Source: Acridotheres tristis (lineage: Eukaryota; Chordata; Aves; Passeriformes; Sturnidae). From it: a stretch of DNA of 64,000 nucleotides. The DNA is taken from NCBI GenBank assembly GCA_037013685.1, contig CM072887.1, positions 47,481,154 to 47,545,153 of the forward strand. The letters are read 5' to 3'. Made by a program: the position numbers and the translations under genes. The notes under the pieces are model-generated. The model was not told the DNA's origin and did no database searches. It saw only the letters and a program-made list of their open reading frames with translations. Shown here piece after piece: positions 49,954 to 62,200 of the stretch; position 1 is the first letter of the stretch, and every line of letters begins with the position of its first letter.

Positions 49954-52026
49954 ATGGAGGAACATCAGCAGCACTTACACTGTGTGAACTGTGTCAGCCG
50001 TCGTTGTATGACCAGACCAGAGCCGGGCATTTCCTGTGATTTGATTGGCTGCCCCTTGGTTTGTGGAGCAGTTTTTCACTCATGTAAAGCTGAGGAGCAT
50101 CGCATGTTATGTCCACTTGAAAGAGTGCCTTGTTTGAATAGTGGCTTTGGATGTCCCTTCATAGTAGCCCGAAATAAAATTGCTGATCATCTCGAAGTTT
50201 GTCCGGCGAGTGTGGTATGTTGTACCATGGAGTGGAATAGATGGCCAGTCAGTTATGCTGACCGAAAATCTTACGAAAACCTGAGTAAAGATGTTGATGA
50301 AGTGGAGCAGCTAGATATGGCATTAGCTCTTCAAGACCAGCGCATGTTATTAGAATCACTTAAAGTAGCAACTATGATGTCAAAAGCAGGGGATCAAATA
50401 TCAGAATCCAGAGAGCAAACTTCTGTCAAATCAAGTGCCCCCGATACAGTGCATACCAATGGTTTGATGCCTGTAGATGAAGAGTCCTATGGTGCACTTT
50501 ATCAAGCTACTGTAGAAACAACGAGGAGTTTAGCTGCTGCTTTGGATATCCTGAACACTGCTACAAGGGACATTGGTATGTTAAGTTCAAACCTTTGCAC
50601 TTCACCACATGAAATGAAAGAAGATCCCAGGATTAAAGAGCAAGCTTCTAGTGGCGTTATTCAAGATAATAAGTCTGACTCTGAAAATGCAGATGAAGAT
50701 AATGTAGGAGCAGTTGGAGGAATTAACTTTGATAGCCTGAGTCAAAATTCACAAATGGAGCAAAATGGGTCTTGTGATATTTGTTATGATGAAGTGCAAA
50801 ACCATGACTTAAATCTAAACCTCAGTAACTCCTCACTTTTGTGTAATGGCTTTCATGTAGAAAATGAATGTTCAAAGGTGTTGAACCACAGTGAAGATCT
50901 TGATATGTCTAATTCAAAACCGTCCATTGTAGCAAATGGTGAATGTACTGCATCTCATGATGATGAAGCGTTACAGTCTTGTAGCTCCTGCCCTGTAACA
51001 GCACAAGTTGAAGTAATACCAGCTGATCACTTAGTTAATGGCAATGCTAATCATGTCCAGCTTCTCCATAGTGCTAATGAAGAAGAAATGTTAGAGAGGC
51101 AAGTGGAGCAAGAAAGATTAAGAAACATCGATGCATTTTCACTTTTACGTCATCGATCATACAGGTTCCTTGTTAACCATTATTGGTCGACACCAAAAGA
51201 AGACAAAGCTGTTGATACTTCAGATTTGGAGATAACAGAAGATCCTATGGGTCTTCAGGGAATTGATCTAATCACTGCAGCTCTGCTGTTTTGCCTAGGA
51301 GATTCTCCCGGAGGTAGGGGAATATCAGAAAGTCGTGCTGTCGATGTCTATCATGTTGACTTTGGGACCCAAACATTTTCTCTCCCATCTGCTATATTGG
51401 CCACAAATACAATGGTGGGGGAAATAGCTTCAGCTTCTGCATGTGATCATGCCAATCCACAGCTCTCAAATCCAAGTCCGTTCCAGACCCTTGGACTGGA
51501 TTTGGTATTGGAATATGTGGCTAGATACCAAACAAAACAGCGTTCAATGTTTACATTTGTTTGTGGACAGTTGTTTAGAAGGAATGAATTTTCGTCGCAT
51601 TTTAAGAATGTGCATGGAGACATTCATGCTGGCCTTAATGGCTGGATGGAGCAGAGGTGTCCTTTGGCATATTATGGGTGCACATATTCTCAACGAAGGT
51701 TTTGCCCTTCAACACAAGGGGCAAAAATTATTCATGACCGCCACTTACGGTCATTTGGAGTTCAGCCTTGTATATCCACAGTATTAGTAGAACCAGCAAA
51801 AAGCTGCTTAATTGGACTACACAATGACCATCTGAGTAGTCTACCTTTTGAGGTGCTGCAGCACATTGCTAGTTTTCTAGATGGCTTTAGTTTATGTCAG
51901 CTTTCAAGAGTGTCACGTTTAATGAGAGATGTGTGTGGAAGCTTGCTTCAAGCACGTGGAATGGTGATACTGCTTTGGGAGAAGAGAAAGTGCCCAGAAG
52001 GAAGTTCTTGGCAGGTTAAAGAAAAG
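49954..52026 (+). CDS. FBXO30: FBXO30 main coding exon (F-box only protein 30)
   Basis: FBXO30 (Fbx30, MUSA1) is the substrate-binding subunit of an SCF (SKP1-CUL1-F-box) ubiquitin ligase. In mammals it is linked to muscle atrophy and to turnover of the kinesin Eg5. The exon begins at 49938. I choose ATG 49954 because it gives MEEHQQHLHCVNC, matching the family's N-terminus, with A at -3 and G at +4. Residues 10-91 hold a Cys/His-rich TRAF-type zinc-binding region (C10, C13, C18, C28, C33, C37, H42, C44, H49, C53, C60, C67, H80, C84, C90, C91). Residues of roughly 145-400 are acidic, serine-rich and probably disordered. A conserved block follows (from about DKAVDTSDLE onward), then the F-box at about 627-670 (LSSLPFEVLQHIASFLDGFS). 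The exon ends in phase 0 at the gtaagt donor at 52027. It supplies 691 of 758 residues; the human protein is 745 aa as I recall. Confidence 0.97.
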
Positions 52027-52850
52027 GTAAGTCGTTCCTTTTTTTATTTTCAAGGTGAAAGTATTACATTGGTCCTGTTTCTGCTTTTTCTCTTAATATT
52101 ATGTCTGTTACTACTGGATTTTGGTATAATTTTTCAAGAAGGTTATTGTATAGAAAAAGAGGAAATTGCTGCAGGTTGTCTCAGTCTTCTCCACACTTTG
52201 AGAAGTAGAAGTAGAGTCTGTCCAGTTTCTGCTGGATGTAAGTAAATTAACTTGACTCTTTTTCCAATATTTTAAAAGATTACTTCATGATTTGCTTTAA
52301 GATGAATATTCCATAGAAGTGTGAAAGCTGCTTACACAGTTTGCTTTTCTTTCCTGTGTAGTGTTTCCTGTGTAGTGTTTTTTTTTTCAAACCTGTTGAG
52401 ATCATATCTGTTGCCTTGGTACTGATTGCCTTAAATATTGAAATAATTTAAAACCTTTGGATGACCTTTGTGTAATACAGTTTTTGCCATTCTCCCCACC
52501 CTAAACTGCAGAGTATTAGCAACAGTCATTTGGAGCTGCAGAAGTTGATAAGAAACGAACTGTTGTGGCTGGTCTTAAAATACCTTGTCATTTAACTTCT
52601 AATTGTATCTATCTTGTGGACACAAAAAATATTGCCTTTGTTTCTTCCCAGTGTTCAGAGTTGTCTCGGAGTCTGAATTAGCCTGAAACTAACAATATTA
52701 AATTCTACGTAGTGTATTTTTGTCATGGTGATTTTTAGTACAAGTTATTGACAATATTACCTGGACGTTTTCTAGCACAAGCATGTAATTTCCTGCTCTG
52801 AGTTCAGGCATCTTAAAACACTGTGAGCCTAAGTGCAGCTTATTTTCTAG
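52027..52850 (+). other. FBXO30: FBXO30 intron 2
   Basis: This 824-bp GT-AG intron has donor gtaagt at 52027 and acceptor AG at 52849-52850, preceded by tattttct. The exon reading frame stays open for 72 codons into the intron before a stop at 52243-52245. A 14-bp tandem duplication lies at 52351-52378. Confidence 0.93.
52351..52378. repeat. 14-bp tandem duplication in FBXO30 intron 2
   Basis: The unit ttcctgtgtagtgt occurs twice without interruption (52351-52364, 52365-52378) and is followed by a T run. It is a small replication-slippage duplication. Confidence 0.9.
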
Positions 52851-53054
52851 GTTTGGCGCTTCAGTACAGCCTTTTGTACTGTGAACGAGTGGAAGTTTGC
52901 TGACATCGTGAGCATGGCTGACCACTTGAAGAAGTGTAGCTACAACGCAGTGGAGAGAAGAGAGGAGGCTGTGCCGCTGCCATGTATGTGTGTGACGCGA
53001 GAGCTCACCAAGGAGGGACGCTCACTGCGCTCTGTTTTGAAACCAGTACTTTAA
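52851..53054 (+). CDS. FBXO30: FBXO30 terminal coding exon
   Basis: The exon opens in phase 0 after AG 52849-52850 and encodes 67 residues, starting VWRFSTAFCTVNEWKFADIV and ending RSLRSVLKPVL, with TAA at 53052-53054. This is the conserved C-terminus of FBXO30. As I recall the human protein, the two differ at only a few positions, such as T/S, V/I and A/V. Joined to the main exon it completes a 758-residue protein with no frameshift or internal stop, so the locus looks functional. The highly conserved tail 'CMCVTRELTKEGRSLRSVLK' is characteristic of FBXO30 and the related FBXO40. Confidence 0.97.
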   Translation, partial: VWRFSTAFCTVNEWKFADIVSMADHLKKCSYNAVERREEAVPLPCMCVTRELTKEGRSLRSVLKPVL

Positions 53055-55770
53055 GTATTTCAGCCACTCCAATTGCACATACACTCAAGCACCTGATATA
53101 ACCTCGGTAATATTACGAGACACTTTATTAATGTACTAAAGATACTTTCTAGCTAAATCTACTCTGTCACTGTGTATATAAGGTTTGAAGTGACATTTAT
53201 TTTTTATAATACTGTTTAGCTGGAAAGTAACGAAAGTTGCCTTAACGTTTGAAAAATTCGGAACTTGCTGGACAGGGTAGTTTTATCTAACTTATATAAT
53301 TTAAGAACAAAATCCTAAGGTGTGTTTTCTGATTCACTGGTGCCCATGTAGCTGTTAACTGATAATATTTCCAAAATGGCCTCTAAATGGTATCCACATT
53401 CGGATAGGAAACACTGAATTGCAGTGAGAGAAAAGTCCTGTCCAAATCCGTACCTTCTGTGTCTGGTCCTTTTTTTAAAACAAAAAAAATTGTAATTCAA
53501 ATATTTGAAAGATAAGGAAGAATTCAAAACTATAGTAGATGTCTCAAACACAGCTTTTAAGCACATCTTTTCTCATGAAATCAGTGTTCTACTGCTCTTC
53601 CTAGTTAACTGGTGATCTAGGATCAGCTATTTTTTATTAAAAGTTTTTTTAGGAATTATCTAAATGAACTCAGATTTACAGCAGCTTAATTTTTAGTACA
53701 ACTTTGTTTTGACATGTCAGCAATTGCTCTTTTTCTTCTGAACTCTTAACAGTTGTTTTACTTCTGGGAGCAAAACTTTTAGAGCTAAAACCATGGAATA
53801 CTTGTTTTTACTCTCACACCTGCAATGTCAAATGTTCAGAAAATTTTTCCTTGTCCTGCAGTTGGCTGAGGGTTAAATTGTTTGAGCAATCAGAAATTCA
53901 AAGTATGGTGATGAACAGTTATGAATTTATAGTGCAGCTAATGAAAGGGCTTTACATGTTCTCTGGTGTTGTGAGATGTATTGTTTCCTTTTCTGTTAAT
54001 TTGTCTATGAAAATGCTGCTTTTTTAGGGAGCATTTTAAATTACTGGTATGTATAGCAAATGTATCATCTTCATAAGATGAGACATGATTTGTTAATTAC
54101 ATAAGGCATATCAGAAATGTTACGTTTAGTCACATTTGTTAAATCAAGAACTTCAATTTGCTTCCAGTCTTCCATAAGAAAAGATGTTACAAAGTGTTTG
54201 TGAACAGAGAATACATGCTATGAAAAATGGCCTGGTATAGCAAAACTTTAATAACTTGAACTGACTTCCCAACTTGTTTGTATTACTGTTGGTGTCTCTA
54301 GCCTGTTGCACTTAGCAACTGTGCCACAAAGCTAAACAGAAACAGACCAGAGCTTGGAACAATGAAATACAGTGCGTATTTCCATTATAGGAAAAAAAAG
54401 AGATAAGTAAGGAGGACATGTTTACAAAAATGGCTAAATTTATTACTTGTAATTTCTGTACTGGATATTGTTTATGGCTAGTCTGGTTGCACTTCACAGC
54501 TTTGGTATCTGTACATTTCCCATTCTGGATTCAGTCCAGTGAAACATTCACTGCCTTTTTTCTATTCAGAGTGCTACAGGTGCCCAGAAAAAAAACAAAA
54601 CAACTAGTTCTTCAGTGCCATGAGTTGAAATTATAAGAACTCAAATAGAAGCTTTGCCTGGATCTTCCAACTGCATGTTCTCGTTCCACAACTTCTCTTC
54701 TTTGTTTTGTGAAGAGAAGAAAGGAGTAAACCCTCTACAGAAGTTAGCAACAGTTGCAGTAATTCTTAGCTGTTACCACAGTTATCTGGAAAGGAGAATC
54801 TAGATTCACATACAGATCTGACTATACCAACTGGGTTTTAGGTAGGAATCTTACACTCCCAGCCCGGTTCTTTGAATGCACTGAAATGCTCATTACCCAC
54901 AAATTCTTCAGTACAAGGCAGGAGACAGATATTCATCAGTTCTTGTCTTTTAGCTCTAATGGCTCCTTGCTGCTGTTCTCCAGTGTTTAAAAGTAGTTGT
55001 GTGACTGGAAGGATCCTGAAAATTGAGGAGATAATGCTTGCATTTATGGCTAAATCTACTTTAAAACATCTGTCTTGAGTTACTGGTGTTTCTTAGTGAG
55101 CAGTATGGTGGTTTTGGTACTCTGCATTCTTTGTAACTCCCCAGAACCCTGATAAGTATGGTAGGCAGGCACGTGTCTTGGTGCTTATGGAAAAGAGGAT
55201 GTTCAGTTAGAGGAACTGGTGTTAGAACCTCGCTTGTAGCACAGTGCAGAACTGCATCTAAAGTATCATCAGTTGTTGATCTATTAAAATGAATTTTTAA
55301 AGTACTCTTCTTAAGAAATAACACTATTTCTCAATACATGCACTTTTATTTTCAAATGTAGATACAGGCTTCTTTTTGTTAAATTAGTTTATTTTTTATG
55401 AGAATCCAGAGCTATTAAAATATCAATGTTGTAAACAACATCTCTGCCTTGTAAACTGCTCCAAATGCAGAAATACAGTATACTTAGGATAAAACTTTTT
55501 TTTTACACTGCTATGCAGTTTGTAAAACATCTATGGTGTATAGTCAGTCTATCAAAATGTGACCTGTTCACATTTGCCCTTGAATTTTAAAAAATGTCAT
55601 ATCCCTTTCCTGGTACATGTTCCGTACAGCATATATAGACAGCTGTTCCAGTCTTTCTTTTACTTGATACCACATTGCTACTTTGTTTAAAATATTACGT
55701 TTTCAATCATTATGCAATATTTTTTTTCAATGTCTGTTGAAATCCTAATAAAACTTTTGGAGTTTCTCTT
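53055..55770 (+). other. FBXO30: FBXO30 3' UTR
   Basis: About 2.7 kb of AT-rich non-coding sequence runs from the stop codon to the first canonical poly(A) signal. No coding potential, dispersed repeat or structured RNA is recognised. ATTAAA variants inside it (near 53635 and 55412) could support shorter isoforms. Confidence 0.65.
55747..55752 (+). terminator. FBXO30: Candidate FBXO30 poly(A) signal (AATAAA)
   Basis: This is the first canonical AATAAA after the FBXO30 stop. It is followed by a T/GT-rich stretch (ttttggagtttctctttt, then tgattgtattttct) typical of a downstream element. Further hexamers follow near 56089 and 56357. Confidence 0.6.
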
Positions 55771-58700
55771 TTAGTATGATTGTATTTTCTTTAAAGCTCA
55801 TCCCCAGCCTTTGGGTGTTCAAGCATGGTGCTCAGTGTCTGCCTATAGGCTACCAGTAAGTACTCCAAGGAAGCTATTTACATTCAAACATTGCATAATT
55901 TGGAAGGGATTAATATTTATACACATTTCAGTATGAAGATTGGTCATTCCTTTTCAGATTATTTACCCATTTCTATTGCCTTGGTCCATTATGCAGCATA
56001 GATTCCCTTCCACAATTAAAGATTTGAGTACATAACACTGAAGACACGTACTGTAGCTTGTATGGTTGTTCTAATTGATTTTTCTGAATAATAAATTGGA
56101 AAGATGATCTGATCAATATGATATGCTGCTGGTTTGCAAAGAACATTTTCAGTGTGTTGCTTCGTGAGTAAAGCTTTCTGTCGAAAGTTGTTGGTTAGAA
56201 TAGTACAGAAACAAAAATATAGGGTGTTCAGATAATGGTTGTATTTCAGACTTATGGAATGGCAAAATATAAAACATTATTAAAATAGAAGACTGCTCAG
56301 AAATTGACATTTTGCCCTGACATTTGTTAATATTGGCATACTAATAGTCTTTACAAATAAAAATGGTACCCATAGTACACTAAGTTCAACCTTAAAAACT
56401 TGTGACTGATTCACACTTGTGACTTGTGACTGATTCACTTTCTAAAAAGACCACATTTTGGTTTTCTCTCTCCATAACTGGATTAGATACTCTCCTGTGT
56501 AAGGAAATATTTTTCTTGAACTTTCTTGATGCATTAAGTATTGTAGAGGATTTGCCTGTATGTTTTAGGTTGTTTGTCTGAGATTACTGAAACAACTTCT
56601 GTGCTGCATGTAATTTTCTAAAATGAGATTTAAGTTCAGTAGACAGTTCAATGCCTGCTGCAATATCAGATTTAAATTCCTTTAGTCAGAATGTCTGTTC
56701 AGGCAGCTTTGATCATCTTCAGATGAGCAGAACTTAGCAGTTGTTTACAGCACTGAGGAAAAAAGTAATATTCAGATAGGATTTATAAAAGTTATGGCAT
56801 GTAAAGGAGAGCTTGAAGAATGGGAGTCTCATACTGTGACATTTTGGCACGTGGTGAATATTGAAGCAATAATCCAAACTGGAGAGGGAAACTGAATGAA
56901 GAGCTAGAATAACTCATGCACTGGGTCCCAGCATATACAGACTCTTCTGAGAGACTGTGAGAGTGCTGGGAGTTTGACTTGTGCATGTTGTAGCTGTGTT
57001 TCAGTGGTGATTTATCAGTTTTTCCATAATAGCAGGAGTTATCCTACTGCTACTTGTGCTTTAATGTGCTTTAGTTGTAAACTGCCTCCAAGCGCTGCTT
57101 ACATTACTGAATCAAATATTAGTTAAGTTGAATGCAGTCCCTTCTACTGAACACTTGATGTAGATTCTACATGCTGGTGGTATCAGAGGCAATATTTGGT
57201 AAGAATAGTAGAAAATTAAGGACCTTCAGAGACAGAGCATCCATCTGCTTGGTTTTTATTGATATTTGTCAGAAAAAGAGACCAAAAATGTGTTAAGGAA
57301 TGCAAGGAGCAAGAGTAATAGCATTCAATATAGCTAGCTAATAACCTGGTAGTCAAGAAAACATCATTAGTCATCATTAGATGCAGTTTGATGGCAAAAG
57401 TCCACCTCTGTCATTTTGACTAAATTTTGACACATGCAGCAGTAGGTATACAGCCTCAGATAGGAGGAAAAAAAACATATACAAAGTTTAACTGCAAAAT
57501 ATAGGAAAGCTAGAATTCCATTAGGGCTAAATTTTTACAATAAATTGAAAAATGTCATTTCTTCCTTGAGATTATTTCGGTGTCCTGGTTCTCAGTTTAG
57601 TCCTAAACTGGGCTGGCATTTATATATTTATCTAAATCATAAAATGAATGAACTGGAAGAAAACAGCAGTAGGAAAAGCTTAAATGACCTCACAATTGTT
57701 TCAGTTTCAAAGTATCATAATGCCATATTGAACTGAGAATTTTACAAGATGCTAAGGAGAGGAGCAGAAGAAATAGATTGATATATGCTTTTCATTTAAC
57801 ATTTGTCTTTTTTCCCTCTAATGTATGTTTTCAAGTAAGTCACAGCAGAGCTACCTTCAAGTTTATTGTGATTTAAATGGAGGCAATTCTGCTAGCAAAA
57901 TTAAAGTTGGATTGCATTAGTATTCATAGCACAGGAGTAGGCTACAGGACAAAACTAATCTGATTATGTGACTGGTTAGCAAATGAACAATCAACGACCT
58001 GGCATGAACCTACCTTGGACTTTGTTCAGAAGTGTTAATGTTTGATTGTTATGTGTTGTGTAATCTTCTGAATATTGTGTTCTCTTTAGTATTTTAATTA
58101 TATAGTTGCGTTCCACTTGTGATTCTGGAGGTCTTTGCAGCAAACAGGAAATAGTGTGCTGCTTAAAGAGATTTGAACCTTGGTTAAGGTAAAATATTAG
58201 TGCTATGGACTCTGACAGCTGTTTATGAGCATCAGCTGTCCAGAGTTTCACGTGATTGTGTATAGGAAGAGGAAGGGATGACTGGGTGCCTTGTTGCCTA
58301 AGCAAGGTGGCTTTACTTACAAGCAAGATTTTATAAGGTATGGCACTGGGCATGTGTTTTTTAATATACAGATGGGTAGGATACTCTTGAATTAACAATG
58401 CAGTAAGATTACTGAATTGATGGGATTGCACACAACAAAAATTGCTTCTATGTTTTTTGATTAAAACAGACTCTATCTGAGTGACTTGCGTCTTTGACAT
58501 CAGTTAAATGGAGTTAGAACTTTTAATCGTATTTTTAAGCTGATGCCATTTTGAATACACACAGAAGCCTTTATATTAAAGGTTAGAACCAAACCAACTG
58601 AGGAAAAAACCTCACACCAAAAAGAAACCTACCCCAACAACTGAAAAATTCTCAGTGATACATTTTGTTAATGTATAAACAGTGTTGATTAATGGTTGTT

Positions 58701-58954
58701 AGGAGAGCTTGGGAAGTAAATAGAAAACTCAGTTTCTGTATTTTGTTCAAAGGAAATCTGCATGTAGATAAGCAAGTGCATCTTTTTAATGGAAACCAAA
58801 GCCAAAACAAAACCTACTTAGAAAAGATGCATGATTGGCAATATCACTTTTCTACTGTCCTTTTGATCTTCAAGTGAAACTGTAATGATCCTAGATTTGC
58901 TAATCTTGCCATGCAGAGGGAGGAAGCTCTATGAGAAGAGAATGGACATTTAAG
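55771..58954. other. Intergenic, nothing recognised
   Basis: AT-rich sequence after FBXO30. There is a local duplication of cttgtgactgattcac near 56398-56438. The antisense open frame at 57991-58500 (169 codons) has no recognisable domain. Confidence 0.5.
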
Positions 58955-59230
58955 AGAGTGTGAAAAACACTATGTAGCAGCTGTGAGAGGAGTGTGACAA
59001 AAATGCAAGAGAAACAGCACTGCAGACACAAAGGATCGGGGGTAGGAGGTCCCTGATGTGGGAACAGAGATTCCCCTACAGCCTGTGGAAAAGGCCATGG
59101 TAACTCAGGTCATTCCTCTAGCCCAGGGAGGACTGCAGAGGAGCAGCTATCAGCTCTGCAGCCACTGAAGGACCCCACATGGGCTGCAGGTGGATCTGCC
59201 TACCACAGCTCTAAAGGTAGGGTACAGCCT
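58955..59230 (+). mobile_element. LTR-like dispersed repeat (copy 2, partial)
   Basis: The segment 59067-59195 aligns to 24504-24634. Both run gagattc-c-cta-agcct, then cc-atg, then agcccagggagg, then gcag(c)ccatg/ctga, ending cag.tggat. Upstream sequence ('gagaaacagcactgcagaca') matches the more 5' part of the same avian family as I remember it. The downstream half seen at 24.6-25.2 kb is missing, so this copy is truncated. Same (plus) orientation as the first. Confidence 0.6.
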
Positions 59231-62200
59231 GCCTTTGGAATATTCTGTTTGAACTTTAAGCCACTCTTAGTTGACAAGAATTGAACAACTTACTATTAAC
59301 TGTGGTACTTGGTGAGAAGAACTCATTAAGTAAATGAGTAAATGAGTAAATGAGTAGAGCTTGGGGAAAAGTTAACAAGTGGCCAACTGATGCATGACAT
59401 GGGACTTCAGATCTTGAGCGAAGTTCCTCATGGTTGCATGAAGATGGTATAAGCATGATTTTCTTCCATATTTTGACCAGGTTAGAGTGACTGGTTGCAT
59501 CCATGGTGGTGAAGTTTTAGAGTTGTGCTCAAGCTGAAACTATCACAAGGATCATTATTTGGGGACTCACCCATAGTAAGGGTAAGCTGCCCCCAGACAC
59601 ATGTGACCGCACAGCTTGTAATTGCAATTCTTGTCGTGAACTTACCCACAATGCAACTTGTGTAAGGGAAAAAGAGACACTATTTATTGCTATATGGCTC
59701 ATATAGATATAGTCACATTTAAATGAAGCAAGATGCTAAAGGTATGACTATAGTAATTCTTTGAATCCATGTAGAATTAATTTTATGCTTAGTTGGATCA
59801 ATGTATCAAATGAATTGGTTTCTATCTCCTTGAATTTATGCAGGTAGTAATGTTTGAACAAAGAAATGCTACAGCAAAGCAAATATTAATAAATACAGAA
59901 TAATAAATGTAAAATAAAACCACTCATTCTCTAGTGGTATGGACTTAAACCTTAACAGAACTTAGGAAAGACTACCAGTAACAACCAGATGGATTTATTA
60001 TGTAAATAACAACTTTTCACAGATTTTTAAATGTTTTTGGTCTCAGTAGAACACTCTGAAGTTTGTTAGTTTATGTGTTACGCATATTCATGGCATAGAC
60101 GTTTGTACATGTTTACCTTCTGCCATATGACAACACTATTACTAAATTTACCTAAAGAAGTGTTTGTGGGGAAATGAGTGGATTCATTTGACTCCCATGC
60201 AATTTTCAGGCTGTTCTAATCCAGGTCACATGGGTTGCTGCTTAAGATACATCTCAGTTCTAAACCAAAGTACTAACTCTCCAGGTCTGAAATAAGCCCT
60301 TCAAGGTAATAATGTGCCATTCATCCATTACTCTAGTCCATTGCCATGAAACAATTCAGTAGCTTTCCCTTTTATAGGTCTCTAGTTGATGACGTGTCCC
60401 TAAAGAAAAAGCCGTTGTATTTGCAAGCATTTCTGAAGGGCAGAGAATTGCAATTAAAAAAAAAAATATATATATAGTACCCAAATCAGTTGCTGAGGTT
60501 TAATAGTCCCCTTTACGTTTTGAGCTGATGGTTTGTGAGCTGTAATGAAATCCACAGAGCTTTGCAAAAAACACCTGAGGGAAGCAGTAGAAAAAAGATC
60601 AGTCTCTCTTGGTGTCTGTGTAGTTCAGACAGAGAAGAGCTTTGCAATACTTCCTTTTTTCTTGATTTCTGTACTTTTTTTGGCATTGTTCAAAAACAGT
60701 AATATCCCACTGGCTGTTCCCATTGAGACCTCTAATCCACAGTCATACTAGTGTAAATTATGTATGTAAAAGACCATTTTGCATAGCTTTATAAACAGCA
60801 ATTTTATTTTCATAAAGTCTTAATTTAAAACTTGCACTATGTAAAATACCGGTGGCTTAAAATAGATGGTCTTGAAAGCACAGAAAATGAAACATATATA
60901 ATCCTTTATGTGGTAATAAAGGAGAGTATAGATTTATCTGTTACCTCTTGTAAAGTCTTAGCTTTTGACTTCCAAAAAAGAATGGATTTGCTAGTCACTT
61001 TGAATCTTTCTACTTGCAAATGAAGGCATTGACAGTCAGTGCTTTTTATTTTGTGCTTTTTAAATACAAAGAAGGAAAAATCCTATCTTCTGAGGTTTAC
61101 TGTTTAACACAGTTAGAGAACCTCATTTGAATAAGATTCGTTTAACTTTCCCTACAAAGACATGGAGACCAGAATTATATGAATACGGGTTTCTCTCTCT
61201 CCTTAAAAATATTAAAAGGAAAAGCATTAGAAGGTAGATATAATTGAGTTGTTACAATATGCTACCTTGGCTCAGTTACTTTTGGAGGCAGTGACTAAAA
61301 GAGCATGGAGATCAACATGCAAATATTAAATTGTCTTGTGTGCATAATCTGTTCTAATCTATTCAAGCACTATTTCTTTAGAAAGAGTGTTGAAGGAAAC
61401 CCTGTCAATTAGTTTAGCTCATTATTTTATATTGATAGCATTTATGTCATTTGAAAGCAATGTGTGTACACCTGGAAATGAGGCAGTTCAGGAAGCAAAG
61501 GTAAGACAACTGCTCTGTTATACTTGAAACCCACAGTCAGTACCTCATGTACTACACTCGTGTTCTGGTCAGGAGGAACTGTGCAATAACCCTGGTCAAA
61601 TTCACCAAGCCAGAAGTGATACTCTCAGAATTTCTGATTATGGAAGCAACAGATTGAGTTATCACACCACAGTCTTTGCAAAATGCTGAAAGATAGTGTA
61701 TTTTATGTGTAATTTAATGCAGTTCAGGGTAGCAAACACTTAACAATACCATTGATCATAAAGGTAAAAAAGATATTTTATTTGCATATTCATACTTACA
61801 GTCAAACTGAAAACACGGAGCTTAATTGTTGCTTTCAGTTTAAATAATTTAAAATATGATGCTTACAAAGGAAATCTAGTAGTGGCACATCAAGTTCTGT
61901 ACTGTGCTGCCCCTGTCAATCCAGACTGGCCATCACACCAGTCTAACAGCTCTATTACCCTTGCCTTTTTCTCCTTAGAAATATTTTAGCCACTAGGATA
62001 GCTGTATTTGGTAATAAAATAAAAGTACTCATAAATGTGTGCAGTGTAAAAAACCTGTTCTTTAAATAAGATTATGTTCTTGAGAACTTGGAACATTATA
62101 TTCTACGAGCTCCATGCTACCAAGAATTGTTAGTTGGCTGACAAGAACTCAGAAGTGCTTGCATGAAGAAGTTTGCATGGAACTAGTTCAAACAATCCCT

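Noticed and set aside
57991..58500. Minus-strand open frame of 169 codons downstream of FBXO30
   Set aside because: No domain, no homolog recognised and no splice support. Probably chance in AT-rich DNA.
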